A stretch of DNA of 64,000 nt. Origin: Lentisphaerota bacterium. GTDB lineage: Bacteria > Verrucomicrobiota > Lentisphaeria > Victivallales > Victivallaceae. A model generated the notes under the pieces. That model was given only the letters and a program-made list of their open reading frames with translations. It made no database searches and had not been told where the DNA came from. This document shows positions 17,521 to 26,344 of this stretch, in pieces. The first letter of the stretch is position 1; every line of letters starts with the position of its first letter. The DNA is taken from NCBI GenBank assembly GCA_015061605.1, contig SUWH01000007.1, forward strand, positions 39,772-103,771. The letters run 5' to 3'. The position numbers were made by a program, and so were the translations under genes.

Positions 17521-18264
17521 ATGAGCGAATCCGACAACGACAATCTGCTCGTAAGTGCCGAGCATCTGGTAAAAACCTATCACGGACGCACCGTCGTCAA
17601 CGATGTTTCAGTCTGCATCCGCCCCGGCGAAGTGGTCGGTCTTCTCGGTCCCAACGGCGCGGGAAAGACCACCAGTTTCTACATGATCATGGGGCTGGTT
17701 CGTCCCGACAGCGGTAAAATCACTTTCCGCGGCGTCGATATAACTAAAATGCCGATGTACAAACGTGCCAGAATGGGCATGGGCTATCTGGCACAGGAAC
17801 CGTCGATTTTCCGCAAACTCACGGTGGAAGAAAACATTATGGCGATCCTGGAAACTCTCGCCATCTCCGGCAAAGAGCGCAAAGCCCGCCTCGATGCGCT
17901 GCTTGAAGAACTCGAACTCACCCGTCTGCGCAAACAGAAAGCAATGACCCTCTCCGGCGGTGAACGCCGCCGTCTGGAAATAACCCGCGCCCTGGTGACC
18001 AACCCCGCCTTTATCATGCTCGATGAACCTTTTGCCGGTGTCGACCCGCTGGCAGTTCACGATGTCCAGCAGATAATCCTCAAACTCAAAGAACGCAATA
18101 TGGGCGTACTTATCACCGACCACAGTGTCCGCGACACACTGAAGATCGTCGACCGCGCCTATATCATGTGCATGGGCAAAACATTATTGGAAGGACCCAG
18201 CGAATTTCTGGTCAATGATCCGCAGGCAAAGGAGATCTACCTCGGACCGGAATTCACGATGTGA
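17521..18264 (+). CDS. lptB: LPS export ABC transporter ATP-binding protein LptB
   Basis: 247 aa. Walker A GPNGAGKTT at residues 43-51, Q-loop AQEPSIF, signature LSGGERRR, Walker B IMLDEPFAGVDP and switch histidine ITDHSVR. The LptB-specific pattern GLVRPDSGKITFRGVDIT and the C-terminal LGPEF are present. LptB powers LptFG to move lipopolysaccharide from the inner membrane toward the outer membrane. Other lpt genes are not in the window. Confidence 0.95.
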   Translation: MSESDNDNLLVSAEHLVKTYHGRTVVNDVSVCIRPGEVVGLLGPNGAGKTTSFYMIMGLVRPDSGKITFRGVDITKMPMYKRARMGMGYLAQEPSIFRKLTVEENIMAILETLAISGKERKARLDALLEELELTRLRKQKAMTLSGGERRRLEITRALVTNPAFIMLDEPFAGVDPLAVHDVQQIILKLKERNMGVLITDHSVRDTLKIVDRAYIMCMGKTLLEGPSEFLVNDPQAKEIYLGPEFTM

Positions 18265-18295
18265 AAATGTTGATTATTTTTTGAAGGAAAGTTTT

Positions 18296-19006
18296 ATGAA
18301 AAAATCAATTGTTATTCCGGGTATTTCACTGCTGACCATCGCCTTGCAAGCTGCGAATATTTTTATGGCAGGTGATTCCACTTGTGCAAACTATCCGGCA
18401 AACAGAGCACCGCTGACCGGTTGGGGACAGGTGCTCCAGCAGTTCTGCAAGGAAGAGTGCAAAGTTTACAACTTCGCCAAGCCCGGAGCCAGCAGCCGCA
18501 GTTTCATCGAAAAAAAACTGTGGGACAAGCTTATTGCAAAAGTGCAAAAAGGTGACTTCGTCATTGTTCAGTTCGGTCACAACGACAGCAAAAAAAATAA
18601 TGACCGCTTCGCCGCTCCCGGGGCCGCCTACGATGCCAATTTGAAAAAATTCATCGCCGATGTCCGCGCCAAAGGTGCGTATCCGATCATCGCCACCAGC
18701 ATTGCGCGTGCCAATTTCAAAAAAGGCAAAATCGCCCCCGGAAACCTCAACGCTTACCGCGCGGCCTGTTTCAATGTCGGCAAGGCGGAAAATGTTCCGG
18801 TAGTCGATCTTCTTGTCGAAACCGGCAATCTCTTCAACAAACTCGGTCCGGAAGCAACTTACAAGCTGTTCATGTGCTCCTCCGGCATCGAAAAAAAGAA
18901 AAATGACCGTACCCATGTCAACAAAGCCGGAGCAGAAGCCATTGCAAAACTTTTCGTCGACAACGCGAAGAAACAGAATCTGCCCGTAGCGGAGTGCTTT
19001 AAGTAA
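18296..19006 (+). CDS. Secreted SGNH esterase, rhamnogalacturonan acetylesterase-like (CE12 type)
   Basis: 236 aa from ATG 18296, with RBS GAAGGAAA; the track start at 18215 overlaps lptB and lacks an RBS. Signal peptide MKKSIVIPGISLLTIALQAA. SGNH blocks: AGDSTCANYP with the nucleophile Ser28, NFAKPGASSRSF, QFGHND and DRTHVN with the D-x-x-H dyad near 204-207. CE12 enzymes remove acetyl groups from pectic rhamnogalacturonan or xylan. This agrees with uronate catabolism by UxaE. Confidence 0.87.
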   Translation: MKKSIVIPGISLLTIALQAANIFMAGDSTCANYPANRAPLTGWGQVLQQFCKEECKVYNFAKPGASSRSFIEKKLWDKLIAKVQKGDFVIVQFGHNDSKKNNDRFAAPGAAYDANLKKFIADVRAKGAYPIIATSIARANFKKGKIAPGNLNAYRAACFNVGKAENVPVVDLLVETGNLFNKLGPEATYKLFMCSSGIEKKKNDRTHVNKAGAEAIAKLFVDNAKKQNLPVAECFK

Positions 19007-19030
19007 AGTCATGATTTTCAAATACGGGAT

Positions 19031-19045
19031 CGGGAATGGTTCCCG
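19031..19045 (+). terminator. Short hairpin between the esterase and hpf
   Basis: CGGGAA-TGG-TTCCCG stem-loop followed by GTTTCCCG. The T-run is weak, so it may be a terminator or a leader hairpin of hpf. Confidence 0.35.
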
Positions 19046-19073
19046 GTTTCCCGAAGTCACAGGAGGTGCTTAT

Positions 19074-19409
19074 ATGCTCATCAATGTCATCGGTCGTCAA
19101 CTCGAAATCACCCCGGCAATCAAGACTTATACTGAAAACCGGCTTCAGGCTTTTGAAGCGATTTCCGCGCTTAAAATATCCGGCATAACTGCCACATTGG
19201 AATACAGCAAAGGTCATTTCCGGGTCGGACTGGTACTGAATTGCAAACTGCACACTTTGACCAGCAATACCGAAGATTTCGATCTCTACCGCGCCTTTGA
19301 TGCCGCTGCTGACAAACTGGAATCCCAGTGCATCGCGCTCAAGGAAAAAATCCACGAACACCGCGCTGAATCCATCAGTCAGGTCGACATCCAGCAAGCC
19401 GGAGCGTAA
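19074..19409 (+). CDS. hpf: Ribosome hibernation-promoting factor, short HPF/RaiA family
   Basis: 111 aa from ATG 19074, chosen because AGGAGGT lies seven bases upstream; the track start at 19011 adds a non-homologous tail. The protein has the HPF/RaiA fold pattern: MLINVIGRQLEITPAIKTYTENRL, a central VGLVLNCKLHTL strand and DLYRAFDAAADKLESQCIALKEKI. Short HPFs bind the 30S decoding region and help dimerise or protect idle ribosomes. Confidence 0.92.
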   Translation: MLINVIGRQLEITPAIKTYTENRLQAFEAISALKISGITATLEYSKGHFRVGLVLNCKLHTLTSNTEDFDLYRAFDAAADKLESQCIALKEKIHEHRAESISQVDIQQAGA

Positions 19410-19443
19410 TCAAATTATTAACAATCAAATAAAAATTGTACGG

Positions 19444-19475
19444 CAGTCCGGAACTTTCGGGTTCCGGACTGTTTC
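19444..19475 (+). terminator. Hairpin after hpf, probable terminator
   Basis: CAGTCCGGAAC and GTTCCGGACTG form a perfect 11-bp stem with a six-base loop, followed by TTTC. Strong stem but short T-run; it may act as a partial terminator before the next gene 20 bp away. Confidence 0.6.
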
Positions 19476-19494
19476 AATATGAAAGAAGAAAACA

Positions 19495-19785
19495 ATGGTA
19501 ATCGCAGTTTCGACCTCGCTTTCTGAGAACGTGGAGAAATTCATCTACTGCAAAGTGGAGAAAAATATCATCCGCGAACAGGAGAGTGCTTTCACTCCAC
19601 CCGGCGGCAAAGCAGCATTGATCAGGCAGTTCATCGGTCTGGAAATCGACCTGCTCATCGCCGGAAAAATTCCGGAAGAACTGGAAGCCGACCTCCGCGA
19701 AGCCGGAATTGCCGTTATCAGCAACATCAACGGTGCCCCCGAACAGATTTTAAAGCAATATCTCGACGGTACACTGGATTTTTGA
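19495..19785 (+). CDS. NifB/NifX-type dinitrogenase cofactor-binding domain protein
   Basis: 96 aa, a single small alpha/beta domain. Pattern typical of the Di-Nase_FeMo-co fold: MVIAVSTSLSENVEKF at the N-terminus, GLEIDLLIAGKIPEELEADLREAGIAVI in the middle and APEQILKQYLDGTLDF at the end. Members outside nitrogen fixers are common and of unknown function. The gene is followed after 13 bp by the hotdog thioesterase. Confidence 0.8.
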   Translation: MVIAVSTSLSENVEKFIYCKVEKNIIREQESAFTPPGGKAALIRQFIGLEIDLLIAGKIPEELEADLREAGIAVISNINGAPEQILKQYLDGTLDF

Positions 19786-19798
19786 ACAGGATTTTTTT

Positions 19799-20209
19799 AT
19801 GGATTGCGAAAAACTGCGGGATTTTCTCAACAACAACGATCTCTTCTGCCGTTACTGCGGTATAAAAATCACCCATATCGCTCCGGGCGAAGCTGAAGCG
19901 GAACTGCAAATAACCCCCGATATGATGAACAGCCGCAATGTTGTTCAGGGAGGAGCCATCATGACCCTTGCCGATTTTGCCTTTGCCGGAGCCTCCAATG
20001 CGATGGGACACACGACCGTTTCCACCGGATTGAATATCAATTTTCTCCGTCCGGGTTCAGGGAAAAAACTCATTGCCAAAGCGAAAAAGATCCATCACGG
20101 CAGATCGACATGTTTGTATCAGGTGGATGTATTCAACGAAGAAAACAAACTTGTCGCGGCGGTAACGGTTTCCGGCTTTACTGTCGACGACAAACCGGTT
20201 GCCGGATAA
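19799..20209 (+). CDS. PaaI-family hotdog thioesterase
   Basis: 136 aa, the usual length for a single hotdog domain. Motifs: NVVQGGAIMTLADFAFAGASNA (the helix with the catalytic Asp and conserved GG), STGLNINFLRPG and a C-terminal VFNEENKLVAAVTVSGF strand pair. Relatives hydrolyse acyl- or aryl-CoA esters; substrate unknown. One base separates its stop from the copA ATG. Confidence 0.88.
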   Translation: MDCEKLRDFLNNNDLFCRYCGIKITHIAPGEAEAELQITPDMMNSRNVVQGGAIMTLADFAFAGASNAMGHTTVSTGLNINFLRPGSGKKLIAKAKKIHHGRSTCLYQVDVFNEENKLVAAVTVSGFTVDDKPVAG

Positions 20210-20210
20210 G

Positions 20211-22379
20211 ATGAAAACCACGAACCGCACCTACATCATCCGGGGGATGCGCTGTGCCGGATGTTCAAAAAATCTGGAAAGAGCAGTTTCCCGCCTGTCC
20301 GGAGCGGAAAATGTTTCGGTAAATTACGCCACCGGAACCTTGTCGCTCACTTTCGATTTGTCACAGCTCGATGAAGAAACGATTTTTGCCACGGTAAAAA
20401 AGATGGGCTTTACTGCCGAATATCCTCCAAAGGACCCGGCTGAAGAAGAAAGAAAAGAGGCACTGCGGTTCAAGAAACAACTGCGTGATCTGGTTATCAG
20501 TATCGTATTCACCATTTTGCTGACCATTGCGGCTTTTTCAAATTTGGTTTCAAACATTCAGCTTTCCGGAGTTGTCCAGTTGACACTGCTGTTTCCGGTT
20601 TTATATGCGGGACGGAAAATTTTCATTGCCGGAATACCGGCACTTTTGAAACTCCGTCCGGATATGGATTCGCTGATCGCCTGCGGAGCGGGAACGGGAG
20701 CAGTTTATTCGCTTTATCTTCTGATTTCCGGCACAGCATCCTGCCATTACCACTTTGATTCAGCGGCAATGATATTGACTTTGGTCATGCTGGGCAGAAC
20801 GTTGGAACACCGCGCGAGAAACAGAGTTTCCAGTTCCATGCGGGAACTGCTCAAACTTGCCCCGGAATATGCAACCGTCATAACCAACAAAACGGAAGAA
20901 AAAGTCCCGGTACATTCACTTCAAATCAACGCTCTCATCCGCATCCGTCCCGGAGAAAAAGTTCCCGCCGATGCCATTGTTACAAGTGGAAATTCTTACG
21001 TCAATGAGGCGATGTTGAGCGGCGAAGAACTTCCCGTTTCCAAAGTTCCCGGCAGCCGCATTTACGGCGGCACGGTCAATGTGGACGGCGTACTGGAAGC
21101 AAAAATCACGGCACTTGGAGAAAACAGCGAACTCGGACAGATAATAAAACTGGTCTCCGATGCCCAGAACACCCGCCCGCCGATTGCAAAACTTGCCGAC
21201 AAAGTGGCGGGAGTATTCACCTGGATAATTTTCTCTTTGTCACTTCTCACGCTTGTTTTGTGGTTGATTTCAGGAGCCGGTTTTGCAACTGCGTTCAACT
21301 ATGCGCTGTCCGTACTGGTCGCCGCCTGCCCCTGCGCGCTTGGTCTTGCGACTCCCATCGCGCTGATTGCCGGTATCGGGCGCGGCGCCACGCTCGGAAT
21401 CCTGATCAAAAACGGTACCGCACTGGAAAATTGTGCAAAAGCCGGAACAGTGATTTTTGATAAGACCGGTACTCTCACCTCCGGCAAACCGGAGATAAAA
21501 AAGGTACTCGTTTATCCTGAATGCGGCATTACAGAAAAAGAACTTCTTAAAATTGCCGCCGCCGCAGAGAAAAACTCCACCCATCCGCTCGCCGCCGCAT
21601 TGAATACGATCGATACAGATGTCGCCGTCACGGATTTTGTAAATCACAGCGGACTTGGAATAAGCTGTAAATCAAACGGTAATGATTGGCTTTTCGGAAA
21701 TGAGGCGTTGATGAAAAAATCCGGAATAAATTGCAATGTTCCGGCAGAATTTTCCGGCTTGACGCTGATTTTCTGCGCCAGGGACAAACAACTCTCCGGC
21801 ATCATCGGTGCCGGAGACACCCTGCGTATTGAAGCGGCAAAAGTTATTTCCGGCTTGAAAAAAACCGGACTCCGCTCCATCATGCTCACCGGAGACAATC
21901 CCGCTTCGGCACAGCGTTGTGCATCAGATTGCAATATCACGGAATTTTATGCCGGACTCACTCCGGAAAATAAGAGTACAAAAATAAAAGAGCTTTCAAC
22001 GACCTCCCGTACTCCCGTGATCATGGTCGGCGACGGTATCAATGATGCCCCGGCACTGGCAAGCGCCGATGTCGGCATCGCCATCGGTGCCGGAACGGCG
22101 GCGGCTATGGAAAGTGCCGGTATCATCCTGAAAAAAAGTGATCTGCACGGAGTATGTGATGTCATAAAATTGAGCCGGGCGGTTTTACGTGTCATCAAGC
22201 AGAATCTCTTCTGGGCATTTTTCTATAATTTCGGAGTTCTGCCCTTTGCCGCCGGGCTCGGCACTTTGTGGGGAGGCTTTTCTCTCAATCCCGCCATCTG
22301 TGCCGCGACCATGGCGGCAAGTTCGCTTACGGTGGTTTTGAATGCGCTGCGTTTACTCAAATTCAAGGTGGACAAATGA
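20211..22379 (+). CDS. copA: Copper-type heavy-metal translocating P1B-ATPase
   Basis: 722 aa from ATG 20211; the track start at 20199 is a TTG inside the preceding gene. One N-terminal HMA domain with GMRCAGC (residues 12-18), then the membrane region with the ion-binding CPC (AACPCALGLATP near 372), DKTGT phosphorylation site near 417, THPLAAAL nucleotide-domain HP motif and GDGINDAPALASADVGIAIG near 607. The CPC plus CxxC set indicates Cu(I) efflux across the inner membrane. The stop overlaps the next ATG (ATGA). Confidence 0.95.
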   Translation: MKTTNRTYIIRGMRCAGCSKNLERAVSRLSGAENVSVNYATGTLSLTFDLSQLDEETIFATVKKMGFTAEYPPKDPAEEERKEALRFKKQLRDLVISIVFTILLTIAAFSNLVSNIQLSGVVQLTLLFPVLYAGRKIFIAGIPALLKLRPDMDSLIACGAGTGAVYSLYLLISGTASCHYHFDSAAMILTLVMLGRTLEHRARNRVSSSMRELLKLAPEYATVITNKTEEKVPVHSLQINALIRIRPGEKVPADAIVTSGNSYVNEAMLSGEELPVSKVPGSRIYGGTVNVDGVLEAKITALGENSELGQIIKLVSDAQNTRPPIAKLADKVAGVFTWIIFSLSLLTLVLWLISGAGFATAFNYALSVLVAACPCALGLATPIALIAGIGRGATLGILIKNGTALENCAKAGTVIFDKTGTLTSGKPEIKKVLVYPECGITEKELLKIAAAAEKNSTHPLAAALNTIDTDVAVTDFVNHSGLGISCKSNGNDWLFGNEALMKKSGINCNVPAEFSGLTLIFCARDKQLSGIIGAGDTLRIEAAKVISGLKKTGLRSIMLTGDNPASAQRCASDCNITEFYAGLTPENKSTKIKELSTTSRTPVIMVGDGINDAPALASADVGIAIGAGTAAAMESAGIILKKSDLHGVCDVIKLSRAVLRVIKQNLFWAFFYNFGVLPFAAGLGTLWGGFSLNPAICAATMAASSLTVVLNALRLLKFKVDK

Positions 22380-23545
22380 GTGATTTCCCGCAAAACAGTC
22401 TCTTTTATTCTGCCTTGCGCCGCTTCTGGAGTTCTCCTGCGGCAAAGCTCGGTACGATCGGAATAACAGTGCTGTTGTTTCCGGCACTTTTTGCTCCGCT
22501 GCTGATAAATCAGCGGCCGCTGCTGATGATTAAAGACGGAACTGTATCGTTCCCGTTTCTCCGTTACATTTTTGCTCCGGAAAGCCCGGAAGTGCTGGTG
22601 GAACAATTCTTTAACTTCAGCGCAATATATCTGATCATTTACCTGATGTTTTTCCTGATAAAATTCCGCAAACTGCGGAAAATATTACAAATAGCAGCAT
22701 TTATACTGTTGTTGCTTCCATTCATTTTCACTGAACCGAAAATGGAACGCATAAACTACCGGCAAATGGCGGCAAATGGCGAAATAAAAGCGCTGTTTGC
22801 CCCCATCCCCTACGGCCCGTTTGAAATCAGTGCCGCCCCCTTTGAAGCACCGTCAGAAGAACATATTTTCGGTTGCGACGACATCGGGCGCGATGTAGCG
22901 GCAAGACTGATCTGCGGAGCCAGGGTCTCGCTTGCCGTCGGAGTTTTCGCCACCTTGTGTGCGCTTTCACTCGGCACGGCGGCGGGATTGATGACGGGAT
23001 ATTTCCGGGGGAAATTTGACCTCTTCATGATGCGGCTGGTGGAAATATTGATGTGTTTTCCCACCTTTTTGTTACTGCTGATATTGATGTCGATGTTGAG
23101 TGATCATCACTTCACCCAGTCGATACCGCTGTTGATCGGTGTGATCGGTATCACCGGCTGGATAGGTCCGGCGCTGCTGGTGCGCGGCGAAGTGCTTAAA
23201 CAAAGTGCCTTGCCCTACATCCAAAGTTGTGTGGTAACTGGTCTTCCGGTGCGCAAAATTCTTTTCCGCCATCTGCTGCCCAACATCCTGCCGCCGGTGC
23301 TTATCAGTTTTACTTTCGGCGTTGCCGGAGCGATACTTTCAGAAAGCGGTTTGAGCTTTCTCGGATTCGGCGTCCAGATGCCGACCGCCAGCTGGGGAAA
23401 TTTACTGCGGCAGGCATTTGACAATCCGCTTGACCACTGGCATTTGACCGTATTTCCCGGGGCGGCACTGTTTGTGGCAGTGATGTCATTCAACTTTACC
23501 GGAGAAGGGTTGCGCCGCGCACTCGCCCCGGAAAAAGCAGAGTAA
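22376..23545 (+). CDS. ABC transporter permease, OppC/DppC family
   Basis: 389 aa from ATG 22376, which overlaps the copA stop as ATGA and has AAGGTGG upstream. The N-terminal membrane segment is followed by an about 100-residue extracytoplasmic insert, then the permease core: FGCDDIGRDVAARLICGARVSL, five membrane helices, the EAA-type loop and the end motif GLSFLGFGVQMPTASWGNLLRQA. OppC-type proteins pair with OppB, ATPases and a binding protein; none of these is in the window. Substrate unknown. Confidence 0.9.
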   Translation: MSDFPQNSLFYSALRRFWSSPAAKLGTIGITVLLFPALFAPLLINQRPLLMIKDGTVSFPFLRYIFAPESPEVLVEQFFNFSAIYLIIYLMFFLIKFRKLRKILQIAAFILLLLPFIFTEPKMERINYRQMAANGEIKALFAPIPYGPFEISAAPFEAPSEEHIFGCDDIGRDVAARLICGARVSLAVGVFATLCALSLGTAAGLMTGYFRGKFDLFMMRLVEILMCFPTFLLLLILMSMLSDHHFTQSIPLLIGVIGITGWIGPALLVRGEVLKQSALPYIQSCVVTGLPVRKILFRHLLPNILPPVLISFTFGVAGAILSESGLSFLGFGVQMPTASWGNLLRQAFDNPLDHWHLTVFPGAALFVAVMSFNFTGEGLRRALAPEKAE

Positions 23546-23550
23546 CAGTT

Positions 23551-24657
23551 ATGAAAAATCAGAAAAAATATCTTGAATTATTGAATACCGCCGCCGCAGG
23601 CAAAGTCAAGCTCAATGTCCGGCAGATCGAGGCATTGCTCTCTCCGCCGGATGAAAAGTGCGAACAGAAACTCTTTGAAGCGGCACTTGAATTGAAGCGG
23701 GAACTTTTCGGCAATCTGGTCAATTTACGCGGATTGATCGAATTTTCCAACATCTGCAAATGTGATTGCCTTTACTGCGGCATCCGCAAGAGCAACCGCA
23801 AAGTCACCCGCTACACCATGAGCGAAACTGAAATACTCCACAGCGCGGAACTTGCTTCGCAGTTCGGCTACGGCGCAGTCGTTTTGCAAAGCGGTGAACG
23901 CGATGATGTACAATTCACCGGTCAAGTCACTGCGTTGATTAAAAAAATCAACGCAGTGCCGAATCCGCCTGCCATAACGCTTTCCTGCGGTGAGCAGAGT
24001 TTAAAAACTTACCGCCGATGGGTGAAAGCGGGAGCAAAACGCTATTTACTGCGTATAGAAAGTTCCACTCCGGAACTTTTCAATGCCATCCATCCGGAAT
24101 TCACCACCCTTGCCAAACGCAAAGCCGCATTGCGCCGCATCCGCCGCGCCGGATTTCAGACCGGTACCGGGGTGATGATCGGCCTGCCGGGACAGACATT
24201 GAAACATCTGGCACGCGATATAAAATTTTTCCGGGATATCGATGTGGATATGATCGGTATGGGTCCTTTTCTGCCGCAGCAGGATACGCCGATGGGCAAT
24301 GCGGACAACTCCCCGGAAACGATTCAGCGCCGCTTCAAGTGGGCGTTGCGGATGATCGCCGTCACCAGACTGGTTCTGCGTGATGTGAATATCGCTTCCA
24401 CGACTGCGCTTCAGGCACTCGATCCGGAGAACGGCAGGGAAAAAGGACTCCTTGCCGGAGCAAATGTGATCATGCCCAATGTGGGCGAGGTCGCCTACCG
24501 CAAAGATTATCAGCTCTACAACGGAAAACCCGCACTGGATGAGAATGGAAAAAATATCCGTTCAGCCCTGTTGAAATCTCTGCGTAAAATCGGTGAAGAA
24601 CCCCGCTGGGACAGCTCCGGAGATCCCATCCACTTTGTCAAACGTACAGCGAAATGA
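23551..24657 (+). CDS. hydE: [FeFe] hydrogenase maturase HydE, radical SAM
   Basis: 368 aa. Radical-SAM cluster motif C-x3-C-x2-C at Cys69, Cys73 and Cys76 (FSNICKCDCLYCGIRKSNR), with an additional Cys71. HydE-like blocks: LFGNLVNLRGLIEFSN, VVLQSGERDD, GTGVMIGLPGQTLKHLARD, MGPFLPQQDTPMGN. HydE helps build the dithiomethylamine-bearing diiron subcluster for [FeFe] hydrogenase. hydF, hydG and the hydrogenase are not nearby. PylB is a related alternative but fits less well. Confidence 0.88.
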   Translation: MKNQKKYLELLNTAAAGKVKLNVRQIEALLSPPDEKCEQKLFEAALELKRELFGNLVNLRGLIEFSNICKCDCLYCGIRKSNRKVTRYTMSETEILHSAELASQFGYGAVVLQSGERDDVQFTGQVTALIKKINAVPNPPAITLSCGEQSLKTYRRWVKAGAKRYLLRIESSTPELFNAIHPEFTTLAKRKAALRRIRRAGFQTGTGVMIGLPGQTLKHLARDIKFFRDIDVDMIGMGPFLPQQDTPMGNADNSPETIQRRFKWALRMIAVTRLVLRDVNIASTTALQALDPENGREKGLLAGANVIMPNVGEVAYRKDYQLYNGKPALDENGKNIRSALLKSLRKIGEEPRWDSSGDPIHFVKRTAK

Positions 24658-25730
24658 AAAAATTTGATGTTGACAAATACTTGAGAAAAAATCCGGTTCT
24701 GGAACTTCTGCCGTACGGTAAATATTCTGAAGCGGTGGTCATTCCCGCCTACGATGAATTGGACTCCATCGGTTCGACATTGGATTCGCTTGAAAAGGCA
24801 TTGACCAAAGCCGCAATTGATGCCGCAATTATCGTGGTCATAAACCATCCTCCCGGCGCGGATGATTTTCAATCGGTAAAACTGCTTGAAGAGATAAATT
24901 CCGGAAAGTACAGTAAAATCCACACCATTTATCTTCCAAATAATCCGGGCGGAGTCGGAGCGGCGCGGAAAGCGGGAATGGACACGTTCATCCACGCTGT
25001 TCCTCCGAAAGAAATGGAAAAATCGGTAATTTATTCCCTGGATGCCGACACCATCGTTGAAGAGGATTATTTTTCTGACACGCTGCCGGAAGTTCTCAAA
25101 GGCGGAGCAGTTTCGATACCTTTTTCCCACCAGAAAGCTGAAACTCCCGCGCTTCAGCGGGCGATCGATGATTACGAAGCGTACATGACAAGATATGTTC
25201 AGAAATTATCCGAAGCCGGTTCACCATACGCCTTTTACACCATCGGTTCAGCCTTTGCGGTGCGAGGCGATGCTTACATCCGTGCCGGAGGGATGAAAGT
25301 CAAACCGGCAGGCGAAGATTTTTACTTTTTACAGGCGGTTGCCAAAAGTTCCGGTGTCCGTCAGCTTTCATTCCAAGCACTGGTGCATCCGTCACCGCGC
25401 ATATCGAAACGGGTCCCTTTCGGCACCGGTCCGGCCGTTGAACTGCTGCTCAACGGCGGTGAACTCAACATTATCTCCGATCCGGCGTTTGATGCCCTGC
25501 AGAGATTTCTTCATATTGCGGCAGACTCTGAAGCGTTGGCAGAGCCGGGCGTTTTGCGGAACCGTCTGGAGGAAAAAATGAGGATATTTCTGGAAAAAGA
25601 GGGCTTTTTTGACCGCTTCGGCAAAGTTGCAAAAGACAACCGGAAACGACCGGAAAAACTGCTGAAATCCTTTCACGAGTGGTTCGATGGACTGAAAACT
25701 TTAAAATTTCTGCATTTTTTCTCTGATTAA
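24654..25730 (+). CDS. Family 2-type glycosyltransferase
   Basis: 358 aa, no membrane helices. GT-A pattern: VVIPAYDELDSIGSTLDSL at the nucleotide-sugar site, NNPGGVGAARKAGMD, SLDADTIVEEDYF (DxD-like), TIGSAFAVRGDAYIRAGG and GEDFYFLQAVAK. The acceptor is unknown. It overlaps the hydE stop (ATGA), so translation is probably coupled. Confidence 0.83.
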   Translation: MKKFDVDKYLRKNPVLELLPYGKYSEAVVIPAYDELDSIGSTLDSLEKALTKAAIDAAIIVVINHPPGADDFQSVKLLEEINSGKYSKIHTIYLPNNPGGVGAARKAGMDTFIHAVPPKEMEKSVIYSLDADTIVEEDYFSDTLPEVLKGGAVSIPFSHQKAETPALQRAIDDYEAYMTRYVQKLSEAGSPYAFYTIGSAFAVRGDAYIRAGGMKVKPAGEDFYFLQAVAKSSGVRQLSFQALVHPSPRISKRVPFGTGPAVELLLNGGELNIISDPAFDALQRFLHIAADSEALAEPGVLRNRLEEKMRIFLEKEGFFDRFGKVAKDNRKRPEKLLKSFHEWFDGLKTLKFLHFFSD

Positions 25731-25743
25731 GGGCTTTTTTGTA

Positions 25744-25772
25744 TTGACAAAAAATAATTGAAATGCTAGTTT
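25744..25772 (+). promoter_or_regulatory. Promoter candidate for the EIIA-like operon
   Basis: Consensus -35 TTGACA (25744-25749) and a 17-bp spaced, weak -10 TAGTTT (25767-25772). The weak -10 may mean it needs an activator or is not the true promoter. Confidence 0.45.
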
Positions 25773-25780
25773 ATCACCGT

Positions 25781-25820
25781 GCAACTTTGAAATAACAGCA
25801 AAGTGTCCTTTCAGAGTTGC
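25781..25820 (+). promoter_or_regulatory. Leader inverted repeat before the EIIA-like gene
   Basis: GCAACTTTG (25781-25789) pairs with CAGAGTTGC (25812-25820) with one mismatch around a 22-base loop. It would lie at the very 5' end of the transcript from the promoter at 25744. Confidence 0.4.
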
Positions 25821-25876
25821 GTAAAACGTAAAATTTAAATTGCAAACAATATGTTCAGCAAAAGAGGTTGAAGGCT

Positions 25877-26344
25877 ATGAAAAACGATTTTTCCCAGTAC
25901 GTTGACAAAGATTCGGTAATGACTCTGGTCGGCAAAACAAAACTGGAAGTAATGGATCAGTTGATCTCCCGCGCGGCGGATCTCACCAAGTTGAGCCGCG
26001 ATTTGATCTTCCGTCTGGTCTGGAAACGTGAACAGATGATGACCACCGGTGTCGGCGGCATGCTCGCGCTGCCACACATCCGTATCAATGATATCCTCCG
26101 TCCGTTCGTCATCGTCGGTGTCTGCGAAAACCCGATCGAAGATTATCAGGGACAGGATGATCAGCCGGTGCGCGTGATCGTTTTCACCGTTGCCCCGGAC
26201 GAAAATCAGGAAGCCTATCTGCAGCTTTTGAGCAGCATTTCCCGCCGTCTGCGCAACCCCAAACTTATCGAACAGATGATCGGCACCGTTGGCAATACCG
26301 TCGATCTGCTTGCCGTCATCCAGCAGGAAAGTGATCCCCAATGA
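25877..26344 (+). CDS. PTS EIIA type-2 / PtsN-like domain protein
   Basis: 155 aa from ATG 25877; the track start 25868 is a TTG nine bases earlier. A single PTS_EIIA_2 fold with VMTLVGKTKLEVMDQLISRAA, REQMMTTGVGGMLALPHIRI (phosphorylatable His in LPH) and VRVIVFTVAPDENQEAYLQLLSSISRRLRN. No PTS permease is adjacent, so a PtsN-like regulatory role is more likely than sugar uptake. The stop overlaps the next start (ATGA). Confidence 0.85.
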   Translation: MKNDFSQYVDKDSVMTLVGKTKLEVMDQLISRAADLTKLSRDLIFRLVWKREQMMTTGVGGMLALPHIRINDILRPFVIVGVCENPIEDYQGQDDQPVRVIVFTVAPDENQEAYLQLLSSISRRLRNPKLIEQMIGTVGNTVDLLAVIQQESDPQ

